Shown: positions 17,731-28,299 of the stretch, in pieces
Layout of the letters: each line of letters starts with the position of its first letter
Numbering within the stretch: position 1 is the stretch's first letter
Assembly (NCBI RefSeq): GCF_021404545.1
Contig: NZ_JAAWWD010000037.1
Span: 49,390-113,389 of the forward strand
Source of the DNA: Aestuariivita sp.
GTDB lineage: Bacteria > Pseudomonadota > Alphaproteobacteria > Rhodobacterales > Rhodobacteraceae
Reading direction: 5' to 3'
Length of the DNA: 64,000 nucleotides
Position numbers and translations under genes: made by a program
Notes under the pieces: model-generated
Told to the model about the DNA's origin: nothing
What the model saw: the letters and a program-made list of their open reading frames with translations, nothing else
Databases searched by the model: none

Positions 17731-19566
17731 TCAGGGATTGGCAGCAGCGTGCCCCCCGACCGTGTCCTTGATGGCGTTCAGATAGCTTTCGTAATCCGGC
17801 GTGTGATCGGCGGCATAGTGGAAATTCTTGAACAGTCCCGTCAGTTTGGTGAAAAACGCGCGGATCTCGGCCTTGTCGTCCAGGGGCAGATCGCTGGTCA
17901 CGACCTGATACATGATCTCGAAGGTCAGTTTTTGCCGCTCCAGCGACACCGATGCGTCGACCTCGTCAAAGGCGTCTTGCTGAAGATAGATCATGTCGAT
18001 GAAGAGGGCCTTTTGCTGGAGGATGTAGTCCTCGGTCGTCACGCCTTCCTCTCCGGTGACCTGCATCATCTGGCTGACCTGTTCGCCTTTGTCCAAGAGG
18101 GCCTGGAGGTGCTTGACCTTGTCGGTCCAGCCAATCTCCATGTTGTCGTCGTACCAGTCGCGCATCTGGTCGAGATAGCGCGACCACGACATCAGCGGAT
18201 CGACCGCCGGGTAAAAGCGCTTATAGGCGCGCTCGGAGGACAGGCCGAGAAAGCACTTCACTGTCGACAAGGTGGATTGCGTCACCGGCTCGTCGAAATT
18301 GCCCCCGGCGGGGGAGACGGTGCCGATCATCGTCAGGCTGCCGGTGTCGCCGTCATTTGTGCGGATCACGCCTGCCCGCTCATAGAGCCCCTTGATCGAG
18401 CTTTCCAGATAGGCCGGGAACCCTTCTTCGCCCGGGATCTCTTCGAGGCGGCCAGAGGTTTCGCGCATCGCCTGGGCCCAGCGCGAGGTGCTGTCGGCGA
18501 TCAGCAGTACATCGAGCCCCATCTGGCGATAGTATTCGCCCAGCGTGATGCCGGTAAAGATCGACGCCTCGCGCGCGGCGACGGGCATGGAAGAGGTGTT
18601 GCAGATGATGATTGTGCGGTCCATCAGGCTGCCGCCCGAGGTCGGGTCGGTCATCTCGGGATATTCGTTGATGGTTTCGACCACTTCGCCCGCACGCTCG
18701 CCGCAGGCGACGACAACCACGATATCCACCTTGGCATTGCGGGCGATCAGGTTTTGCAGCACCGTCTTGCCCGCACCAAAGGGGCCGGGGATACAGGCGG
18801 TGCCGCCGCGCGCGATGGGAAAGAAGGTGTCGATCAGCCGCTGCGAGGTCAGCACCGGCTGATCGGGAAAGGTCCGGCGCGAGAGCGCGCGTTTGAGAAG
18901 CCCGCCCGAGACGGGTCGCCGCACGGGCCATGTCTGTGTCAATGTGATCATATGCTCGTGCCCGGCGCTGTCGGCCAGCCGTGCCACGGCATCGCGCACC
19001 TTGGCCGCGCCTTTCTGGATCCAGACCACGGTATAGGTGTCGGTCCAATTGAACGGCACCATGATCTTGTGGGTGAACCGGCCTTCGGGGACGGTGCCCA
19101 GGACGTCGCCCGCCCGAACCGTGTCGCCCAGCTTCAGTTTCGGTGTGAAAGACCATTTCGCCGACAGATCCAACGGGTCGATATCCGCGCCGCGGGGCAG
19201 AAAAATCCCGTATTCATTGGCCATTTTCTGAAGCGGCGCCTGCAATCCGTCATAGACCTGCCCCAACAGACCGGGGCCCAGTTCGACCGACAGGAGCTGG
19301 CCGGATTGTTCGACCGGATCGCCCACGGCGATGCCTTGGGTGCTTTCATAGACCTGCGCATCGGCGGTGGTGCCGCGCACCCGCAGCACTTCGGCCTTCA
19401 GCCGTTCCTGCCGTCCTCGCTGGCCGGTCAGACTGGGCAGGATATAGATGACCTCGTTCTTGACCAGAATGCCGGGCGCGCCATCGGGGGCGGGCAGGAC
19501 TTCGATCTCGACCAGATCGTCCTGAACCGCGACGACACGCGCGGTGGCGGTGGATGGGGCGGTCAT
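17731..19566 (-). CDS. atpA: V-type ATPase catalytic subunit A
   Basis: Catalytic nucleotide-binding subunit of the V1 head, 611 residues, full length for the family. The P-loop GPFGAGKTVLQNLIARN (near residue 240), the ACGERAGEV stretch and ADSTSRWAQAMRE are diagnostic. The long non-homologous insertion typical of A subunits precedes the P-loop (KIMVPFNWTDTYTVVW). It is the last gene of the porin-to-atpA array and overlaps the DUF2764 gene by 4 bases. In Chlamydia-like operons this gene comes before atpB; here it ends the array. Confidence 0.95.
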   Translation of the reverse strand: MTAPSTATARVVAVQDDLVEIEVLPAPDGAPGILVKNEVIYILPSLTGQRGRQERLKAEVLRVRGTTADAQVYESTQGIAVGDPVEQSGQLLSVELGPGLLGQVYDGLQAPLQKMANEYGIFLPRGADIDPLDLSAKWSFTPKLKLGDTVRAGDVLGTVPEGRFTHKIMVPFNWTDTYTVVWIQKGAAKVRDAVARLADSAGHEHMITLTQTWPVRRPVSGGLLKRALSRRTFPDQPVLTSQRLIDTFFPIARGGTACIPGPFGAGKTVLQNLIARNAKVDIVVVVACGERAGEVVETINEYPEMTDPTSGGSLMDRTIIICNTSSMPVAAREASIFTGITLGEYYRQMGLDVLLIADSTSRWAQAMRETSGRLEEIPGEEGFPAYLESSIKGLYERAGVIRTNDGDTGSLTMIGTVSPAGGNFDEPVTQSTLSTVKCFLGLSSERAYKRFYPAVDPLMSWSRYLDQMRDWYDDNMEIGWTDKVKHLQALLDKGEQVSQMMQVTGEEGVTTEDYILQQKALFIDMIYLQQDAFDEVDASVSLERQKLTFEIMYQVVTSDLPLDDKAEIRAFFTKLTGLFKNFHYAADHTPDYESYLNAIKDTVGGHAAANP

Positions 19567-20255
19567 GGTGCCTGTCCTTCCAGCATCAAATCGGGGAAAT
19601 CGCGCAGCGCCTCAAGCGACAGTTCCGAGAACCGTCGCGCGGCGGCCTCGGCGTTGGCCTGGGCCCAGCGATCGAAGATATTCCATTTCAGCACATAGAT
19701 CACAACCGCCTCGAAATCGAACTGATGGCGCGCGGCGTGGCGCTGCAAGCGCCGAAAACTGACATCCAGCAGATGGCGTTGCAGTTCCAGCGGGTCGCGG
19801 TGTTCGATCATCCGCGCCGCCTCGCGCAGCCAGGGCATCGATCTGTCGAGCCGGAAGGTCGGCTCGGACCAGTTTGCCGCGATATGCCGGGTCCAGCGCC
19901 CCAGACCCCACGCGCCGGGTGGCGGCCCATCGCCGCGCGCACGCAGGCGCAAGGCGGCCACTGCGGTGCGCAGTTCCATCCGATCCTGCACGATCGCGCG
20001 CAAGGTAGGTTGCGCGATATCGCGCAGCGCGGCCTTGGCGCGCCGGATCGCGACCGCCTCATCGGCCTGCATATCATAGGCCGACCAGCTCAGCAGCGCC
20101 TCGATCTGCGCCAGCATCAGGCTGTGCTCGGCGCTCAGTGCCGCGAGCCGCCTGTCCAGCCGCAGCCGCGACAGCGGGGGCTGTTTGGCAACGAACAACC
20201 GTTCGGAACTGGGCAGGCTGGAGACCAGCGCGATATATTCATCAGGATCGGACAT
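19563..20255 (-). CDS. DUF2764 protein, probable C-like stalk subunit of the V-type ATPase
   Basis: A 230-residue helical, Arg/Ala-rich protein starting DEYIALVSSLPSSERLF and containing PPLSRLRLDRRL, like the DUF2764 proteins found between E and A in chlamydial and Bacteroidetes V-ATPase operons. No separate subunit C gene is present, so it may replace C as the central-stalk connector. That role is inference from position. It starts 3 bases after atpE and overlaps the atpA start by 4 bases. Confidence 0.75.
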   Translation of the reverse strand: MSDPDEYIALVSSLPSSERLFVAKQPPLSRLRLDRRLAALSAEHSLMLAQIEALLSWSAYDMQADEAVAIRRAKAALRDIAQPTLRAIVQDRMELRTAVAALRLRARGDGPPPGAWGLGRWTRHIAANWSEPTFRLDRSMPWLREAARMIEHRDPLELQRHLLDVSFRRLQRHAARHQFDFEAVVIYVLKWNIFDRWAQANAEAAARRFSELSLEALRDFPDLMLEGQAP

Positions 20256-20258
20256 CCG

Positions 20259-20936
20259 CTATCGGATCACACCGTCCAGCACCGCCCGGAACCGGGGTTG
20301 CAAATGCTGCATCAGCAAGGACGCGATAGCCTCATCCGAAAGATCCAGATGCACATCGTCCTGGCCCAGCCGCGCCCTGATACCGGAGTGCAGGTCGTCG
20401 GCGGCGTGCAGGGTCACCCCGTCCTCGAGCATTTGCTTGCTGAGGCCGAGCACGAATTTGGTCAGCTTGCCCGATTGGATATCATCGGCGTTTTCGCGGA
20501 TTGAATCGTGTCCCACAACCTCGGCGGGCAGGATCACCTCGGCGTCTGTTTTCTCGCCGGTATCCGCACGCGCCCGCCCGACCAGTTCCAGCACCATCTG
20601 TCTGAGCATTTCAGGGTCGGCCAGCGTTTCGCTCACCATGCGTTTCACGTCGATCTCGAACTGGGCCATCAGGGTTGATCGCATGGTCAGCGCTGCGTCC
20701 CGCATGGCGGTCCTGAGGGCTTCTTTTCCGGCGGTCTGATAGCGGTCCGATGCTTTGCGCGCCTCCTGAAGCGATATTTCGGCCTCCGCCTTTGCGTCCG
20801 ACAGGATCTTGGCCGCTTCGGCCTTTGCCTCGTTCATCAGCCGTTCGGCCTCGGCGGCCCCGGCGGCGACGCCATCGGCGCGCAACTGCGCGATCAGCGC
20901 ATCGACGCCACGGGCGGTCTGGTCCGGGGTGCTCAT
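20259..20936 (-). CDS. atpE: V-type ATPase peripheral stalk subunit E
   Basis: 225 residues. The N-terminal half is a long Ala/Glu/Lys-rich coiled coil (ERLMNEAKAEAAKILSDAKA) typical of E subunits. The C-terminal globular part binds the A/B head (LGQDDVHLDLSDEAIASLLM). No separate G subunit is seen in the array, as in Chlamydia-type enzymes. The ATG shares one base with the atpK stop. Confidence 0.88.
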   Translation of the reverse strand: MSTPDQTARGVDALIAQLRADGVAAGAAEAERLMNEAKAEAAKILSDAKAEAEISLQEARKASDRYQTAGKEALRTAMRDAALTMRSTLMAQFEIDVKRMVSETLADPEMLRQMVLELVGRARADTGEKTDAEVILPAEVVGHDSIRENADDIQSGKLTKFVLGLSKQMLEDGVTLHAADDLHSGIRARLGQDDVHLDLSDEAIASLLMQHLQPRFRAVLDGVIR

Positions 20937-21379
20937 CACGAGATCCCCGCGCTGATCACCAGCGCAAAGACAAAGGCAAAGACGCCGAACCCCTCGATGA
21001 TCGCTGCGGGCGCCAGCGAGAGGCCAAAGATTTCGGGCTTTTCCTTTGAGGCATTGATCGCCGAGGCACAGGCGCGCCCCTGCCAGATCCCGCAATACAT
21101 CAGCGCAATGCCCGCCAACAGTCCAACGCCAAAGAGGCCGCCCGCGTTTTCCGGGGTGACCTCGCGGTTGAGCGTGAACATGATGACGATGCCATAGATC
21201 ACAAAGGTCGATGGAAAGGCCGAGATGCCGACAAAGCGGCCATAGCCCCCTTCGGTTTCCAACATCGCGCCGATACTGGCCTGCCCGGCGATCGAGCAGC
21301 CGATGGCGCTGGCGATGGTGCCCAGAGCCATGGGCGCATAGATCCCCAGCCACCCCAGTGCGAGAACAAACTCGGTCAT
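20936..21379 (-). CDS. atpK: V-type ATPase membrane rotor subunit K
   Basis: 147 residues with four membrane helices, a duplicated hairpin as in V-type c subunits. The ion-carrying glutamate is in the last helix (AAIIEGFGVFAF). Compared by eye with the sodium-binding Enterococcus NtpK, Gln of helix 3 is kept (GIWQGR) and Thr of helix 2 is kept, but the adjacent Gln is Phe (PSTFVIYG instead of PGTQGLYG). That argues against tight sodium binding and for proton coupling, but remains inference. ATG at 21379 overlaps the atpI stop by 4 bases. Confidence 0.92.
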   Translation of the reverse strand: MTEFVLALGWLGIYAPMALGTIASAIGCSIAGQASIGAMLETEGGYGRFVGISAFPSTFVIYGIVIMFTLNREVTPENAGGLFGVGLLAGIALMYCGIWQGRACASAINASKEKPEIFGLSLAPAAIIEGFGVFAFVFALVISAGIS

Positions 21380-23169
21380 TCCTGAACCTCCTTGCGGGCA
21401 AAGGCCCGGAAAGCGATGCCTTCCTCGGGCAGGCCCCATTTATAGAACTCGATATAGTTAAGCCGAAGCCCGTGTACGACGCCGCTCATCAGGGCAAGGC
21501 CGAAATTCAGCACATGCCCGATCAGCAGGATCAGAACTCCGCCCAGAATGGCCAGACCGGACCGGGACGTCATCACGTCCGAGGCCAGATCATTGAACGT
21601 GAGCGCCAGCGAGGCCGACGCCAGACCCAGCGCAAAGAGCCGCATGTAGGACAGCACGTCGCCGAACATGCCCATCAGACCGTTGAGGTTTTTGACACCG
21701 TCAAAAAGCCGCCAGGCCCAGTCGACCGAGCTGTGGATCGGCCGGTTGCTGGCAAACAGCAAAACCCCCAGAATCCCCGCGATGGCCAGCGCCGCGCCCG
21801 CCGGGAACGCCGGGCCGGTCTGACCGCTCAGCCAGATCGCCAACCCGCCGAACAGGATCGCGATCCAGCCCAGATTGGCCAGCCTGCTGCGCCTGGGATT
21901 GGCACGGAACGCCATGAGGTTGGCAATCGCGATATGGATGACCCCCACCAGGATCGACAGGGTCATCATCGTGTCGAAATCGTTCAGATCCAGAAGGGCC
22001 AGCCGCGCGGGCACCGATCCATCGGGCGGCGCGGCCCCGAAATAGCTGCCCACGATCATGCCATAGGCAATGGTGCTCAGCGCCAGGATCAGGCCCAGTC
22101 GGCGCCAGGCGCGCTGGCGCGCGGTATGGTCCAGCCGGTTCCAGAACAGTCCAAGGCCCAACAGAATCACAAAGCCATAGCCTGCATCCGCCAGAATCAT
22201 CGCGAAGAAGATCGCAAAGGACGCAACCAAAAGCACCGTCGGATCCCAACCCCGGTAATGCGGCACCTGATAGAACATCGCCAGATCGACGCCCGCCGCT
22301 TCGGTTTCTGGCTGCTGGAGAAGGGTAGGCGGTGTCTCGTCCCAGTCCGGCTTCTCGATCAGCATCGCCAGCCCACGCGCCGCGCAGAGCTGCTCGACCT
22401 CTGCCACCCGGTATTCGGGAACCCAGCCCTGCACCGCAAAAAGGGTTGGGTCATCGCGGGTCTGCGCCTTGGCAAAGGCCAGTTCGGCGGCGGTTTCAGC
22501 CTCCGACAGGCTGGCGCGCAGCAAGGTCAGATATCGGGTCAGGGCCAGCCGGTCGCCTTGCAACGCTTCGATCTCGATCTCGGTCCGGTCAAGCTCGTCT
22601 TCGAGAACCTCGATGGGTTTGGCGCCCAGATGCTCGCGCGGGACAGGCAACAAGGTGGCGGGCGGCTCCTCGGGTGCGATCACAACGATGTAAAGCGCGC
22701 TGTGATCGTGGCCGACGATTTGCCAGGGCAAATCGACAGCGTCCAGGCTGTCGCGCTGTTTCAGCGGCAGCTTGTAAAACCACAAGAACAGGCCTGCCAG
22801 GTCCTCTTTCGGCGGGAATGTGAAATCTCCCCAAGGTCGCATAGTGGCAATCCGGTTCATCAGAAAGTCCCGCCGGTCGCGGGCGGCACGCAGGGCGTCC
22901 TTGAGCCTCAGCGTCCGATCCACAAAGGAGTGTATGTCGAACCCATCGTCCTTGCGCACCTGGCGGCGGGGGGTGGGTATGACCGACAAAAATCGCAACG
23001 CTTTATAGGCATCTTCGGCCTCGCGGCTCACCTCCTGTTCGGGGTGGTCTTCGGGCGGCACCAGGGAAACCAGATGCATTGCGCCCAATGTCTGGACCGC
23101 CTTGAGCGCATCCTCTTTCTGCGCCGCCTGCCCAACCAGCGACAGCTTTTTGAGCCGCGCGACACTCAT
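21376..23169 (-). CDS. atpI: V-type ATPase membrane subunit I (a-type)
   Basis: 597 residues: a soluble N-terminal half with coiled coils (EVLEDELDRTEIEIEALQG) that anchors the stalk, and a C-terminal membrane half with about seven helices starting near VLLVASFAIFFAMILADAGY. The conserved arginine of the ion channel is present in GDVLSYMRLFALGLA. It overlaps atpD upstream and atpK downstream by 4 bases each. Confidence 0.93.
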   Translation of the reverse strand: MSVARLKKLSLVGQAAQKEDALKAVQTLGAMHLVSLVPPEDHPEQEVSREAEDAYKALRFLSVIPTPRRQVRKDDGFDIHSFVDRTLRLKDALRAARDRRDFLMNRIATMRPWGDFTFPPKEDLAGLFLWFYKLPLKQRDSLDAVDLPWQIVGHDHSALYIVVIAPEEPPATLLPVPREHLGAKPIEVLEDELDRTEIEIEALQGDRLALTRYLTLLRASLSEAETAAELAFAKAQTRDDPTLFAVQGWVPEYRVAEVEQLCAARGLAMLIEKPDWDETPPTLLQQPETEAAGVDLAMFYQVPHYRGWDPTVLLVASFAIFFAMILADAGYGFVILLGLGLFWNRLDHTARQRAWRRLGLILALSTIAYGMIVGSYFGAAPPDGSVPARLALLDLNDFDTMMTLSILVGVIHIAIANLMAFRANPRRSRLANLGWIAILFGGLAIWLSGQTGPAFPAGAALAIAGILGVLLFASNRPIHSSVDWAWRLFDGVKNLNGLMGMFGDVLSYMRLFALGLASASLALTFNDLASDVMTSRSGLAILGGVLILLIGHVLNFGLALMSGVVHGLRLNYIEFYKWGLPEEGIAFRAFARKEVQE

Positions 23170-23768
23170 GCCGCGGCCCGCTTGCGCTTGGCGATCTTGG
23201 AGCGCACGACCGAGGCCATGTCCTGATCGCTCAGGTACACGCGGATCCTCTTGATGTTGGCGCGGGCATTGGGGATCAGCACCTTGTCGAACAGGTTGAC
23301 CCGCTGGGTGATCGTGTCCACGGCCTTGGACAGGGCCGCTACGCGCTGGCGCGCGACTTTGGCCCGCAGTCGGACCTCAACCATATCGTGCAACAGCCGG
23401 GACACGTCATCGACCCAATGGGGTTTGGTCATCGGCGAATAGGGGGCCACCGCGACCTCGACATTTTCCAGCACGGGCAACCGGGTGCCCACCACGTTTT
23501 CCGTGCCGACCCGGTAATCGGTCAGGTGCACCAGCCCTTTCAGCTCGATCCCCGGGTTTGCAAGCATCGGCACATCGCGCCCGACCTGGGCGGCGAGCGC
23601 CTCCACCTCGGCCTCCATCCGGGTCACAATCGCAATAGCCTTGGCCTTTTCAGCCTGCAATTGCTGACGCTTGAGATCCAGAGACGGCAAGAACCGCTCA
23701 TAGGCCCTGAGCTGTGCCATCTCGCGCGCAAGCGACGATTTACTCAGCTGCAACCGCGCCATTGTCAT
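23166..23768 (-). CDS. atpD: V-type ATPase central stalk subunit D
   Basis: 200 residues, the central rotor shaft. Coiled-coil ends are visible ([20 protein letters not shown] at the N-terminus; [20 protein letters not shown] near the C-terminus). The lysine/arginine-rich end ([12 protein letters not shown]) is typical. It begins 29 bases inside the end of atpB; a second ATG two codons in is equally usable. No subunit F gene follows. Confidence 0.92.
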   Translation of the reverse strand: MTMARLQLSKSSLAREMAQLRAYERFLPSLDLKRQQLQAEKAKAIAIVTRMEAEVEALAAQVGRDVPMLANPGIELKGLVHLTDYRVGTENVVGTRLPVLENVEVAVAPYSPMTKPHWVDDVSRLLHDMVEVRLRAKVARQRVAALSKAVDTITQRVNLFDKVLIPNARANIKRIRVYLSDQDMASVVRSKIAKRKRAAA

Positions 23769-25101
23769 CCTTCGGATAATAGGTGTCGACCAGGGCCTGT
23801 TTCATCAAAAGCTGCTCTGGCTCAAAGCATTCCGCCAGCGTCGCCCAGCACAGATCCAGCGCCTCCTCCAACGGAATAGAGACGTTGATATCCATAAACC
23901 GCGCGCGAAAGAGATCGCCGAATTTCAGGACCTGACGATCGTAATCCGACAGATCGAACGCCATGGCTTGTTTTTGGGCAGCATCGCGCGCTTCGGAGTA
24001 AAAGCGGATCATGGTGTTCATGATCTGGCCGTGATCCTCGCGCGTGACCTTGCCGATCACGTTCTGCTTGAGCCGGGAAAGACTGCCAAAGGGATCAATC
24101 ACGCCCGAATGCAGATAGAACTGCCCTTCGGTGATATAGCCGGTATTGTCGGGCACCGGATGGGTGACATCGTTGCCTGGCATGGTGGTGACCGACAAGA
24201 TCGTGACCGAGCCGCCGCGCGCATAATCGCAGGCCTTTTCATAGCGCCGCGCAAGCTGGCTGTAGAGATCGCCCATATAGCCGCGGTTCGACGGCACACG
24301 CTCCTGGCTGATGCCGACTTCCTTCATCGCGTCGGCATAGGCGGTCATGTCCGTCAGCAACACCAGAACGCGCTTGCCTTCCTCGACCGCGAATTTCTCG
24401 GCCACGGCAAGGGCCATGTCCGGCACCAAAAGCCGCTCGACCAGCGGGTCGGAGGCCTGGTTGACGAACATGATCGTGCGCGAGAAGACCCCTGCATCCT
24501 CAAACGAGGTTCGGAAGGTGTGAAAATCATCAAAGATCAGACCCATCCCCCCGAACACCACCACATCGGCATCTGCCTGAATGCCGATGCGGGCCAGAAA
24601 CGGATTGTAGGGTTCCCCCGAGACCGAGAAGATCGGGATCTTCTGGCTTTCGACCAGACAGTTAAAGACATCGATCATTGGCACATCGGTGCGGATCATG
24701 TTCTTGGGCACGATCCGTTCCGACGGGTTCACCGACGGCCCGCCGATGCTATAGCGCGGCTCGGAACTCAGATCCGGGCCACCGTCGATAGGCTGGCCCG
24801 CCCCGTCAAACACCCGGCCCAAGATATTGTCCGAATAAGGGGTTTGCATCGGGTGGCCAAGGAATGTGGCGGTGGCACCGGTCGAGATCCCTTTGGTGCC
24901 GGAGAACACCTGAAGCGAAACGACATCGCGATTGATATGGATGACCTGCGCCAGCGATTTGGCGCCATCCACGCTCTCCACCACCGCCAGGTCGCCGAAG
25001 CGGACCACGATGTCACGGCTGGCATCCTCGGGCACATGCACTTTGAGCGTGTCGCCAACAATCTCCAGCACACGTGCGTATTTGATCAAATCGCGTGTCA
25101 T
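23740..25101 (-). CDS. atpB: V-type ATPase regulatory subunit B
   Basis: 453 residues, the non-catalytic nucleotide-binding partner of A. Typical B motifs are [17 protein letters not shown], the degenerate P-loop region [15 protein letters not shown] (no GxxxxGKT), [14 protein letters not shown] and [13 protein letters not shown]. Its ATG overlaps the carbamate kinase stop (ATGA). That overlap is the physical join between the arginine deiminase pathway and the ATPase. Confidence 0.95.
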   Translation of the reverse strand: MTRDLIKYARVLEIVGDTLKVHVPEDASRDIVVRFGDLAVVESVDGAKSLAQVIHINRDVVSLQVFSGTKGISTGATATFLGHPMQTPYSDNILGRVFDGAGQPIDGGPDLSSEPRYSIGGPSVNPSERIVPKNMIRTDVPMIDVFNCLVESQKIPIFSVSGEPYNPFLARIGIQADADVVVFGGMGLIFDDFHTFRTSFEDAGVFSRTIMFVNQASDPLVERLLVPDMALAVAEKFAVEEGKRVLVLLTDMTAYADAMKEVGISQERVPSNRGYMGDLYSQLARRYEKACDYARGGSVTILSVTTMPGNDVTHPVPDNTGYITEGQFYLHSGVIDPFGSLSRLKQNVIGKVTREDHGQIMNTMIRFYSEARDAAQKQAMAFDLSDYDRQVLKFGDLFRARFMDINVSIPLEEALDLCWATLAECFEPEQLLMKQALVDTYYPKDDNGAVAAE

Positions 25102-26048
25102 CCACCCCGCCCGGTTGTGTCGTGAAACGCCATGTCTCCGGCATCCACTCTGATAGTGGTGCCTTTTTTGCCAGCTACAATATCCGCAAGGTCAGCAAGC
25201 GCACCGATCGCTGCCGTTTTGCCTGTCTTTTGGGCGAACTGACAGGCTGCGGCAACTTTTGGCCCCATAGAGCCTGCCGCGAACTGATGCTGTGCCAACG
25301 CTTCGGGCGTTGCCGATCTGATCCCGCGCTGTGCCTCGGTGCCCCAGTCCAGAAACACCGCCTCCGCATCGGTGGCCGAGATGAACAGATCGGCCTCGAC
25401 CTCGCGCGCCAGAAGTTCGGATGCAAGATCCTTGTCGATCACGGCCTCGATCCCCTCCAGATCGCCTGCCGCGTTATAGGCTGTCGGAATGCCGCCACCG
25501 CCCGCGCAAATCACGACGGTTTGTTTCTCGACCAGCCATTTGATCGGCCGGATCTGAAAGATCCGCCGGGGCAGGGGAGAGGCCACGACGCGCCGCCACT
25601 TGTCGCCATCGGCCCGGATCTCCCAGCCTTTTTCGGCGGCCATCCTCTCGGCCTCGGGCTTGTCATAGACCGGGCCGATGAATTTGGTGGGGCTGGCAAA
25701 GGCCGGGTCCTTGGCATCCACCTCGATCATCGTCAGCAGCGTGGCCAGCGGCGTTTCGGGCGGCAGGCGGTTGCCCAGCTCCTGTTCGATCATATAACCG
25801 ATCATGCCTTCGGTTTCGGCGCCCAGAACATCCAGCGGATAGGCTTCGTCAGGCTTATAGGCGTTGCCCTGCAAGGCCAGCAGCCCGACCTGCGGGCCGT
25901 TGCCATGGGTGACGATCAATTCCTGATCCGGCGCGATCGCGGCCAGGGCCTGGGCCGCGATGGCGGTGTTTGCACGCTGGTTTTCGGCGGTCAGCGCTTG
26001 CCCCCGGCGCAGCAGCGCATTCCCCCCAAGGGCGACGACAATACGCAT
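25098..26048 (-). CDS. arcC: carbamate kinase
   Basis: Last enzyme of the arginine deiminase pathway: carbamoyl phosphate plus ADP gives ATP, CO2 and ammonia. 316 residues, usual length. The family signature is clear: [17 protein letters not shown] at the start, [15 protein letters not shown], and [14 protein letters not shown]. It starts 3 bases after arcB and overlaps atpB by 4 bases, so the ATP-making step and the ATP-using pump are translationally linked. Confidence 0.97.
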   Translation of the reverse strand: MRIVVALGGNALLRRGQALTAENQRANTAIAAQALAAIAPDQELIVTHGNGPQVGLLALQGNAYKPDEAYPLDVLGAETEGMIGYMIEQELGNRLPPETPLATLLTMIEVDAKDPAFASPTKFIGPVYDKPEAERMAAEKGWEIRADGDKWRRVVASPLPRRIFQIRPIKWLVEKQTVVICAGGGGIPTAYNAAGDLEGIEAVIDKDLASELLAREVEADLFISATDAEAVFLDWGTEAQRGIRSATPEALAQHQFAAGSMGPKVAAACQFAQKTGKTAAIGALADLADIVAGKKGTTIRVDAGDMAFHDTTGRGG

Positions 26049-26051
26049 CGC

Positions 26052-27053
26052 TCAGCTCCCCAAGGTGGCGACAAGGATGGCCTTGATCGTGTGCATCCGG
26101 TTTTCGGCCTGTTCAAACTGAATACCCGCGGGGCTTTCGAACACCTCTTCGGTCACCTCCATCTCGGAGATGCCGAATTTCTCGAAAATGTCCCGGCCCA
26201 CCTCGGTCTCGGTATTGTGAAAGGCGGGAAGGCAATGCATGAACTTGACCGCCGGGTTGCCAGAGGCCTGCATCAGATCGGTATTGACCTGATAGGGTTT
26301 CAGCAGCTTGATCCGCTCCTCCCACACCTGGGCTGCTTCGCCCATCGACACCCAGACATCGGTATGGATGAAATCGACACCGTCCACGGCCTCGCCCGGG
26401 TCCTCGGTGATGGTTAGTTTCGCACCGTACTTCGCCGCCGCCTCCTCAGCCGGACCGCGAAATTCGTCGGTGGGCCACAGCTCTTTCGGGGAGGCGATGC
26501 GCACGTCCATCCCCATCAGGCAGCCCGCGATCATCAACGAATGGCCCATGTTGGACCGCGCGTCGCCGACATAGGCATATGTGATCTGGTTGAGCGGCTT
26601 TTCGGCGTGCTCTCCCATGGTCAGCAAATCAGCCAGCATCTGGGTGGGGTGAAATTCATCCGTCAGCCCATTATAGACCGGAACCCCGGCATAGTGTGCC
26701 AATGTCTCGGCCTGTTCTTGACCAAAACCCCGATACTCGATCGCGTCATACATCCGGCCCAGCACCCGGGCAGTGTCCTTCATGCTTTCCTTGTGACCGA
26801 TCTGAGAGCCCGACGGACCCAGATAGGTCACGCCCGCACCCTGATCCATCGCCGCCACCTCAAAGGCGCACATCGTCCGTGTCGAGCTTTTCTCGAAGAT
26901 CAGGCAGATGTTTTTGCCCGTCAGGTGCTGGATCTCTGACCCGGCATATTTTGCGCGCTTGAGATCGCGCGACAGATCCAGCAGATAGCGCAGCTCGCGT
27001 TGATTGAAATCGAGTAGCTTGAGAAAGCTGCGGCCCTTGATGTTGAATGCCAT
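26052..27053 (-). CDS. arcB: ornithine carbamoyltransferase, catabolic
   Basis: Splits citrulline to ornithine and carbamoyl phosphate in the arginine deiminase pathway. 333 residues. The carbamoyl-phosphate loop [13 protein letters not shown] is near residue 57, followed by [20 protein letters not shown]. The catalytic HCLP motif ([10 protein letters not shown]) is present near residue 272. A GGGAG site precedes the ATG. It lies 16 bases after arcA and 3 bases before arcC, so the catabolic role comes mainly from context. Confidence 0.96.
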   Translation of the reverse strand: MAFNIKGRSFLKLLDFNQRELRYLLDLSRDLKRAKYAGSEIQHLTGKNICLIFEKSSTRTMCAFEVAAMDQGAGVTYLGPSGSQIGHKESMKDTARVLGRMYDAIEYRGFGQEQAETLAHYAGVPVYNGLTDEFHPTQMLADLLTMGEHAEKPLNQITYAYVGDARSNMGHSLMIAGCLMGMDVRIASPKELWPTDEFRGPAEEAAAKYGAKLTITEDPGEAVDGVDFIHTDVWVSMGEAAQVWEERIKLLKPYQVNTDLMQASGNPAVKFMHCLPAFHNTETEVGRDIFEKFGISEMEVTEEVFESPAGIQFEQAENRMHTIKAILVATLGS

Positions 27054-27069
27054 ATCTCTGTCTCCCTGA

Positions 27070-28299
27070 TCAATACTCTACCGGGTCGCGCCAGACCGGG
27101 CAGGTCATGCAATGCCCCCCGCCGCGTCCTCGGCCCAGTTCCGAGCCCGGGATCGTGATCACCTCGACACCCGCCTTGCGCAGCAGCGTGTTGGTATAGG
27201 TGTTGCGGTCATAGGCCACGACCACGCCAGGTTCCAACGCCACGACGTTGTTGCCGTCATCCCATTGCTCGCGCTCCTGGTTGAACGCATCGCCGCCGGT
27301 CTGCACGATCTCGAGCTTCTTGATCCCCAGGCATTCGGCGGCCACCTCAAAGAGGTGGTTCTCCTCCTCGCGGAAATCAATCTTGCCGTCCTTGTCTCCG
27401 GGGCGCAGGCTGATGCATTTGATTTCGTCACAGACCTCGACGAATGCGGTCGCCACCTCGCGGTCGCAATGGCTGAACACGGTGTCGAGATGCATCGCGG
27501 CGCGGCTCTTGGGCATCTGGCAGGCCACCACCCGTTCCGCCGCACCCTTGGCAAAGAGCGCTCTCGCGATCTGGCCCACCGCTTGCGGGCTGGTGCGTTC
27601 GCCCATGCCGATCAGCACCGTGCCATTGCCCCAGGGCATCACATCGCCGCCCTCGGCGGTGGCCATGCCCCAATCCTTGTCCGAATCGCCCCACCAGATC
27701 TCAAACTCCCCGTCCACAAAGGCGGGGTGAAACTTGTAGATCGCGGTGACCAGCAACGTCTCGGGCCGCCGCGCGGGCCAGAACATCGGGTTCACCGTGA
27801 CGCCGCCATAGATCCAGCAGCTGTTGTCGCGGGTGAACTGGGTGTTGGGGATGGGAGGAATGACAAACCCCAGATTGCCCAGATAGGACCCGAACATGCC
27901 TGCCGGTGTGAAGGGCAGTTCCTCAACCGCGATCCCGCCGATCAGATGCACGGCAAGTTTTTCGGCCGGGATCTCATTGAGCCAGCCGCGCAGTTCACCG
28001 AGCATGCCGACACCCACCTGATTTTCGGTGATGCGCCGGTCCAGAACCCATTTGCGCGCCTCGGGAATCGCCACGACCTCTTTCAAAAGCTGATGGAACT
28101 CCAGCACTTCGACCCCGCGTTCCTCCATTTTCATGCGAAACTCGGCATGATCCACCCGCGCCTGGCTGACCCAGAGCACGTCGTCATAAAGCAGCTCTTC
28201 GGCATTGGCGGGGGTCAGCCGCGCATGGGCCAGACCCGGCTGGCAGACCATCACCTTTCGCAGTTTTCCGATCTCGGAATGTACGCCGAATCCCGTCAT
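27070..28299 (-). CDS. arcA: arginine deiminase
   Basis: Hydrolyses arginine to citrulline and ammonia, the first step of the pathway. 409 residues. N-terminal [18 protein letters not shown], the active-site region [27 protein letters not shown] and the catalytic cysteine near the C-terminus ([16 protein letters not shown]) are all intact. It is preceded by a 270-base gap after the carrier gene and followed closely by arcB. Confidence 0.97.
   Translation of the reverse strand: MTGFGVHSEIGKLRKVMVCQPGLAHARLTPANAEELLYDDVLWVSQARVDHAEFRMKMEERGVEVLEFHQLLKEVVAIPEARKWVLDRRITENQVGVGMLGELRGWLNEIPAEKLAVHLIGGIAVEELPFTPAGMFGSYLGNLGFVIPPIPNTQFTRDNSCWIYGGVTVNPMFWPARRPETLLVTAIYKFHPAFVDGEFEIWWGDSDKDWGMATAEGGDVMPWGNGTVLIGMGERTSPQAVGQIARALFAKGAAERVVACQMPKSRAAMHLDTVFSHCDREVATAFVEVCDEIKCISLRPGDKDGKIDFREEENHLFEVAAECLGIKKLEIVQTGGDAFNQEREQWDDGNNVVALEPGVVVAYDRNTYTNTLLRKAGVEVITIPGSELGRGRGGGHCMTCPVWRDPVEY

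Noticed and set aside
17665..19698. Long open frame on the plus strand opposite atpA (about 677 codons)
   Set aside because: It mirrors the third codon position bias of atpA, has no domain or ribosome site, and crosses gene boundaries. The same holds for long frames opposite atpI (21211-23226), liv genes (45750-47585) and imuB (3387-4739).
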